A DNA stretch of 64,000 nt, from positions 42,501-106,500 of the forward strand of contig CAUJNA010000505.1 in the NCBI GenBank assembly GCA_963377175.1. Direction: 5' to 3'. A program made the translations under genes and the position numbers. Source of the stretch: Effrenium voratum (lineage: Eukaryota; Sar; Dinophyceae; Suessiales; Symbiodiniaceae). This document shows positions 63,101 to 64,000 of the stretch, one piece after another. The first letter of the stretch is position 1, and each line of letters opens with the position of its first letter. Under the pieces are notes generated by a model that was given only the letters and a program-made list of their open reading frames with translations, was not told the origin of the DNA and did not search any database.

Positions 63101-63657
63101 CCGTTTTCAAGTGCTTGAACATGGGCGTCCTTTTCGTTTCCCTCCAACCGGATCCATTTTGGGTTCCTTTTGGTGTCCTTTTTGGTTTTCCAATCCAAGA
63201 TTTTGAAAGAAAACAATCCACCGACCAAAGCATCCGACATTTTGAGAGACCTTCAGGTGAGGATGATGATAGCTGGAGCTGTTTGGTCAAGCTCGGCGAG
63301 ACCCGCTACGAGAGGTTCCAGTTCCGGCTGTCAACCCAATTCGACGCAGTGATCCATCCGTATGTGAACCTTTTCTGTTGAGCTGGCAAATTGTTTCATA
63401 AACAGTTTGCTGGCAGGCAGGTGGTTTCCTCATTTGAGTGAAGGCCATCCGAAAGTTTTCAGTCAACCCCGGAACAACGCAGGAACAACGAGGCCTTTGG
63501 TTCAACTCAACTCAGGAACAACGGCTCGATGATGACGCGGGTGGTCGGGCCCCAGACTGCCGGCGAGGACAAGTTCTGGCTGATCGACGGCCGCGACGAG
63601 GAAGTGCCCACGGGCACGATTTTCAGAGTGACGCTTCACTGGGGCTTGAGGCTTCAG
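45142..63657 (+). CDS. dinoflagellate single-domain polyketide synthase (ketosynthase), 3' partial
   Basis: About 26 exons joining to about 917 residues. A beta-rich N-terminal part ends in GLRVVVEPENLK. A middle part carries EFEPAYLG (the ExExGYLG-type motif described at the N-terminus of dinoflagellate ketosynthases) and a double-stranded-helix-like stretch (RKLCMFLIADGSGGELSLYP, GKLVVFRHDRMSYTYRP, LVLQAWVL). A full beta-ketoacyl synthase domain follows, with DTACSSA (nucleophile Cys codon 55526-55528), HGTGTALGDPIEVGA (His codon 58775-58777) and KSHIGHLEANAG (His codon 60111-60113). The last part is a C-terminal extension (LEKVDYVVVTCPFDEGP, GISILGSWDGFKD, KFWLIDGRDEEVPTG). No acyltransferase, ketoreductase or carrier domain is visible, so it fits the monofunctional type I units of dinoflagellates, condensing acyl chains in fatty-acid or polyketide synthesis. 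The start is unresolved (candidate exons from 38062) and the last exon is outside the window. The product is unknown. Confidence 0.9.
45506..45566 (+). CDS. ketosynthase exon 2
   Basis: Encodes GAPGASLVELHGLPEEVPAK, with strong G/C wobble. Acceptor TTGACAG|GG; donor GCGAAG|GCGAAG (GC). Confidence 0.6.
45739..45831. mobile_element. foldback element, CTAACATGGAA ends, copy 2
   Basis: CTCCTGTCCACTAACATGGAA-type left arm (45739-45759) and TTCCATTTTAGTGGACAGGA right arm (45811-45831) are complementary with one mismatch. Confidence 0.75.
46443..46532 (+). CDS. ketosynthase exon 3
   Basis: Encodes VRSRAITRQDLLLPGSDQDL TENLRPNGWQ. Acceptor AGACAG|GTG. The frame needs the exon to end at CAG|GGTCAG, an unusual GG donor within a GGCAGG direct repeat shared with the next acceptor. 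An upstream in-frame ATG at 46389 could make this a first exon. Confidence 0.65.
46748..46796 (+). CDS. ketosynthase exon 4
   Basis: Encodes VVQYQKDGKVVVETFR plus one base. Acceptor CCGGCAG|GTG; donor CGAG|GCACGC (GC). The preceding sequence joins as NGWQ-VVQYQKDGK. Confidence 0.7.
47427..47480 (+). CDS. ketosynthase exon 5
   Basis: Encodes LRVVVEPENLKDCRWEA. Acceptor ATCGCAG|GC; donor GGCAG|GCTTAC (GC). It ends the small beta-barrel-like N-terminal module. Confidence 0.7.
48218..48254 (+). CDS. ketosynthase exon 6
   Basis: Encodes DALAKEGYCVI, an xxLxxxGYCVI stretch of the kind that opens 2-oxoglutarate oxygenase-like folds. Boundaries (AGTGCAG|TG and ATCCA|GCTTCC) were chosen by phase; the upstream part from 48187 (SLAGFTASA) is also open. 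Confidence 0.5.
48787..48968 (+). mobile_element. intron-end repeat, copy 2 (introner-like)
   Basis: Partner of 44961-45141, ending in CATTTGCAG. It includes GGATGTAAACCGCACCTTG, identical in both copies. Confidence 0.75.
49000..49087 (+). CDS. ketosynthase exon 7: ExExxYLG motif
   Basis: Encodes YRWKRLRREFEPAYLGKHQP LAWRGEHGE. EFEPAYLG fits the ExExGYLG motif known from dinoflagellate ketosynthases, with Ala for Gly. Acceptor GCGCCAG|G; an alternative is TTGCAG| at 48968, which would add RSRFFTTRAR. Donor GGAGAG|GCG (GC). Confidence 0.7.
49640..49760. repeat. GGTTTCCTT short repeat
   Basis: About ten imperfect copies of GGGTTTCCTT/GGTTTCCTTT in the intron before exon 8. They produce open frames on both strands that are not genes. 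Confidence 0.85.
50063..50208 (+). CDS. ketosynthase exon 8
   Basis: Encodes FLLPVAPFALDFVPHSRTSG, MLRVPASAAETGLAEAVSDE and DIAKGLVDE. Acceptor GACGCAG|TTC; donor GACGA|GCGTCT (GC). Confidence 0.75.
50342..50396. repeat. ATT trinucleotide tract
   Basis: (ATT)n of about 14 units in the intron between exons 8 and 9. Confidence 0.9.
50431..50519 (+). CDS. ketosynthase exon 9
   Basis: Encodes HVDFLRRRKLCMFLIADGSG GELSLYPKE. FLxxRKLC...GGELSLYP has the pattern of the beta strands around the substrate pocket of prolyl-hydroxylase-like folds. Acceptor ACTGAG|G; the donor is uncertain. Confidence 0.75.
50687..50785 (-). repeat. tRNA-like SINE fragment, copy 3
   Basis: Minus-strand AGGGTTCCAATCCCC box and GGTGGTTTGGATTGGTTGG edge match the copies at 13484 and 43155, including the ACCCTCNACNAGAACC spacer word shared with copy 1. 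Confidence 0.45.
51398..51493 (+). CDS. ketosynthase exon 10
   Basis: Encodes SRAFRATCEDGDQVTLSAEP GKLVVFRHDRM. The GC donor at ATGA|GCGTCT makes the junction read RHDRMS-YTYRPES, matching the family; reading through instead gives a non-family tail. Confidence 0.8.
51927..52102 (+). CDS. ketosynthase exon 11
   Basis: Encodes YTYRPESEDDLVLQAWVLTA, PAQFQFAMMDGDQKSKDELY and GLVSGPNTPEGRRVCVFG. It closes the N-terminal region and starts the ketosynthase domain (VCVFG). Acceptor ATCCCAG|GC; donor GGG|GTGGGA (GT). Confidence 0.85.
52515..52610 (+). CDS. ketosynthase exon 12
   Basis: Encodes SIRCGTPRPGAAFEHLDNYW CAVSMGTDGYTK, the usual PGxxxxxxxYWxxxxxGTD opening of the ketosynthase domain. Acceptor GTCCCAG|; donor AAG|GCGAGT (GC). 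Confidence 0.88.
52829..52877. repeat. 25-bp tandem duplication
   Basis: TTCAACACTACTTTTAGATA CTGTT occurs twice head to tail. Confidence 0.95.
53138..53233 (+). CDS. ketosynthase exon 13
   Basis: Encodes APIERFDIDAYTRTGENWSP GWTYTIHGGYCK. HGGY/HGGF precedes the FDNxFFG motif in this family. Acceptor CATCAG|GCG; donor AAG|GACATT (GA), with GGACAT repeated at the next acceptor. Confidence 0.9.
53619..53750 (+). CDS. ketosynthase exon 14
   Basis: Encodes DIFSFDNDFFGVPEPEAWLL, APASRQLLERSYEALFNTGL and RRKD. FDNxFFGxxxxEA...P.xRxLLExxYEAL is the standard ketosynthase block. Acceptor GGAGAG|GAC; donor GAC|GCCACA (GC) is the best phase match but not certain. Confidence 0.9.
53952..54122 (+). CDS. 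ketosynthase exon 15
   Basis: Encodes VRGKKMGVYIGHSGDDWSVD, PRFTAGGTDAHKYAYQARKW and SCIAGRIAYTLGLQGPQ. GVYIG and AGRIxYxLGLQGP are family landmarks leading to the active-site Cys. Donor CCGCAG|GCTCG (GC). Confidence 0.92.
55441..55507. other. C14 and (CG)n tract acting as 3' splice region
   Basis: The intron end before the catalytic-Cys exon consists of a ~15-base C run, then alternating CGCGCGCG of about 40 bases and CCCTCCTGCGAG. There is no T-rich pyrimidine tract. Such alternating CG can adopt Z-DNA. Confidence 0.8.
55508..55624 (+). CDS. ketosynthase exon 16: active-site Cys
   Basis: Encodes ALLDTACSSALVAYGVGHTA LRQALPDQGPAGANSGITE. DTACSSA holds the nucleophilic Cys. Acceptor TGCGAG|GCG; donor ACCGAG|GCGACC (GC). 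Confidence 0.93.
55791..55850. mobile_element. MITE (CTGTGGATGGACGAAATCC family), half copy
   Basis: TA followed by CTGTGGATGGGCCAAATCCT, GCACCACTTTGAAACCATGG. Only one arm is recognisable. Confidence 0.5.
55845..55920. mobile_element. introner-like element, example copy
   Basis: GGAGTGGTTTTAAAGGGAAG, CCAAAAGGACACGACACC, GAGTACCCTATTTTCAGAGA. The GGTTTTAAAGGGAAACC core with downstream GGACACC and TACCCnATTTT is the commonest dispersed sequence of the window. Confidence 0.65.
56619..56663 (+). CDS. ketosynthase exon 17
   Basis: Small 45-base exon encoding ALMGGANLIPGPGNY, equivalent to the GGxNxxxxP loop after the active-site helix. Acceptor CCTGAG|GCG; donor TAC|GCGACT (GC). Confidence 0.9.
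57840..58010 (+). CDS. ketosynthase exon 18
   Basis: Encodes VNLCGPHMLSVAGRCFTFDM, SADGFERGEGSSCFYARSEE and SVPRDALATVIGACLNQ. CFTFDxxADGFxRGEG is diagnostic. Acceptor TTTTCAG|GTG; donor CAG|GCGCGG (GC). Confidence 0.94.
58661..58791 (+). CDS. ketosynthase exon 19: first active-site His
   Basis: Encodes DGRSASMTAPNGPSQQECLR, GSMREAGLTANQITCSELHG and TGT plus two bases. HGTGT carries the catalytic His. Acceptor CCCCCAG|GAC; donor ACCGC|GCGCCG (GC). Confidence 0.94.
59296..59372. repeat. TTGCTTTT short repeat
   Basis: Imperfect GCTGTTTTTGCTTTTTGCTT units in the intron before exon 20. Confidence 0.8.
59433..59487 (+). CDS. ketosynthase exon 20
   Basis: Encodes LGDPIEVGALKGVMQTPG; the GDPIEVGA motif joins in frame to HGTGTA of exon 19. 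Acceptor GCTGAG|G; the donor (GGA|GAAAGC, GA) is uncertain by a few codons. Confidence 0.88.
59513..59640. mobile_element. MITE (CTGTGGATGGACGAAATCC family), copy 3
   Basis: CCGTGGATGGACGAAATCCG and GGATTTCGTCTATCCACAG are inverted ends 128 bp apart, preceded by TA. The interior CACCTAAGAAACC and GAATGATTCGATTC match copy 2 at 44030-44096. Confidence 0.8.
60072..60170 (+). CDS. ketosynthase exon 21: second active-site His
   Basis: Encodes APIMQTSAKSHIGHLEANAG QAGIIKCMIMCNS. SxKSxIGHLExxAG carries the second catalytic His; the usual KSN is KSH. Acceptor AGGAAG|GCG; donor TCG|GTGAGA (GT), or one base earlier. Confidence 0.92.
60643..60737 (+). CDS. ketosynthase exon 22
   Basis: Encodes NSCAGTPNCHLFSLNPHLDV NGYPTVFNTEL. 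The LNPHLD block is typical. The acceptor may be GTTGAG| (60642) or CTTCAG| (60682); phase with exon 21 is not fully resolved. Donor TTG|GCGTCT (GC). Confidence 0.82.
60863..60972. mobile_element. tandem duplicated introner-like element
   Basis: GGTACCCTTGTTGGGTTGGT, TTAAAGGGAAACC and CCATTTTGG occur twice head to tail with near identity, about 52 bp per unit, in the intron between exons 22 and 23. Confidence 0.8.
61014..61111 (+). CDS. ketosynthase exon 23: domain end
   Basis: Encodes AEYGDQSGYSGVSSFGFGGA NARADVFAIAS. GVSSFGFGGxNARAD closes the ketosynthase fold. Acceptor TTCCCAG|GCG; donor CGAGG|GCCCAG (GC). Confidence 0.93.
61960..62463. repeat. ~120-bp imperfect repeat containing copies of a splice acceptor
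   Basis: ACAGGAAATCCGGGAAGGTG at 62235 repeats the acceptor and first codons of exon 24 (62461-62480). Further versions with CGGTTCGGCTTC and CACCTGNCAGGAAAT occur near 61970, 62070 and 62350. The intron has been built by duplication of the exon's own 5' border. Confidence 0.8.
62464..62598 (+). CDS. ketosynthase exon 24
   Basis: Encodes KSGKVSLEKVDYVVVTCPFD EGPMHYTDGREVPTSGTRIF. It starts the C-terminal extension typical of dinoflagellate ketosynthases. Acceptor CCGACAG|G; donor GGCAG|GCGGGG (GC). Confidence 0.88.
62901..63076 (+). CDS. ketosynthase exon 25
   Basis: Encodes YHCDSIRDEFDTYDYNSSLY, EGKYQMSPAEEVAGDKPDTG and ISILGSWDGFKDAVEMTP. The ILGSWDGF segment resembles a starch-binding-type beta sandwich. 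Acceptor GGGACAG|G; donor CCAG|GTGGTT (GT). Confidence 0.9.
63257..63359 (+). CDS. ketosynthase exon 26
   Basis: Encodes EDDDSWSCLVKLGETRYERF QFRLSTQFDAVIH. Acceptor CCTTCAG|GT; donor CATCC|GTATGT (GT). It joins exon 25 as EMTPG-EDDDSW. Confidence 0.9.
63516..63657 (+). CDS. ketosynthase exon 27 (last in window)
   Basis: Encodes NNGSMMTRVVGPQTAGEDKF, WLIDGRDEEVPTGTIFRVTL and HWGLRLQ. The frame is open to a stop at 63730, but from 63680 the sequence is an introner-like element (GGTTGGTTTCAATGGAAACC), so a GC donor at CTTCAG|GCC and a further exon beyond the window are preferred. Confidence 0.87.
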
Positions 63658-64000
63658 GCCGGAAGATGGAAAAAGTGTCAACTTTTTGGAGTACCCGTAC
63701 CTTTTTTGGGTTGGTTTCAATGGAAACCTTAAAAGGACGCCAGTTGGCAACAACAGCCAGTTAGCAAAGAACACGTGGTTCAACATTGAGCTGGCAACGT
63801 TGTCTTGATCAACAATTGGCAACATGTGTTTGAACAATCAGTTGGCAAAGTTTGTTCAAGCAGCTGGCTGGCAAGTGTTCTTTGAATCAACAAGTTTGCA
63901 ATTTTGTTTAGGACAGCCAACAGGCTGGGCTAAGGCAATCCTGAGTGTTTAGCTTGGGTTACAAAGGAGTCCCCTTTGTAGTGGTTGTCCAATAGGGATG
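63658..64000. other. intron sequence to the window edge
   Basis: Begins with an introner-like copy, then about seven repeats of TTGGCAAC/CTGGCAAG with AACA words (63745-63900). No further exon recognised. Confidence 0.5.

Noticed and set aside
63658..63732. Stop at 63730 as the end of the ketosynthase
   Set aside because: The sequence from 63680 is a copy of the introner-like element, so the frame is probably intronic.
1..64000. Genomic relicts of the dinoflagellate spliced leader (ending TTTTGGCTCAAG)
   Set aside because: I looked for the conserved 3' part and found no convincing copy; a complete computed search would be needed to be certain.
1..64000. Intact tRNA or rRNA genes
   Set aside because: Only tRNA-like promoter boxes in repeats were seen; no cloverleaf or rRNA core sequence was recognised.

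Overview
The window reads as nuclear DNA of a core dinoflagellate. (1) Protein-coding signal occurs as short GC-rich exons of about 40-270 bp, separated by introns of 100 bp to 6 kb. (2) Most intron donors are GC or GA rather than GT, nearly always with AG|G acceptors. (3) One gene is a dinoflagellate-type single-domain polyketide ketosynthase. (4) Introns are filled with a recurrent introner-like element, small inverted-repeat elements and microsatellites. (5) Degenerate TTTAGGG-type repeats are present. I cannot name the genus.

Layout. 1-11.4 kb is almost all repeat: a palindromic ACACATGTGTGTTC minisatellite (1-1.48 kb), a divergent ~300-bp tandem array (2.3-7.45 kb), a TAC/ACT trinucleotide tract (8.1-8.65 kb) and a telomere-like G-rich stretch (8.94-9.34 kb). 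11.46-12.38 kb holds what look like the last two exons of an unidentified gene. 14.35-17.38 kb holds four or more candidate exons of a second unidentified gene. 17.76-35.16 kb is a full-length AAA+ ATPase of the WRNIP1/Mgs1/RarA family in 14 exons, with a UBA-like N-terminus. Its intron 9 (6.1 kb) carries a decayed coiled-coil ORF and a ~290/590-bp satellite-like array. 38.06-41.5 kb has further candidate exons of unknown product. 43.6-44.1 kb is a TIR element with an AT-rich insert encoding a winged-helix-like ORF on the minus strand. 45.14-63.66 kb is the ketosynthase gene in about 26 recognisable exons, running off the right edge.

All supported genes are on the plus strand, as in the unidirectional gene arrays known from dinoflagellates, and candidate gene 2 ends only about 385 bp before the WRNIP1 start. 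WRNIP1 would act at stalled replication forks. The ketosynthase has an N-terminal region with a likely degenerate oxygenase-type fold and an ExExxYLG-type motif, a complete Cys-His-His catalytic set and a C-terminal beta-rich extension. No functional link between the two is evident.

Exon boundaries were set by hand from reading-frame continuity, family similarity and AG acceptors. Where a junction is unsure the entry says so.
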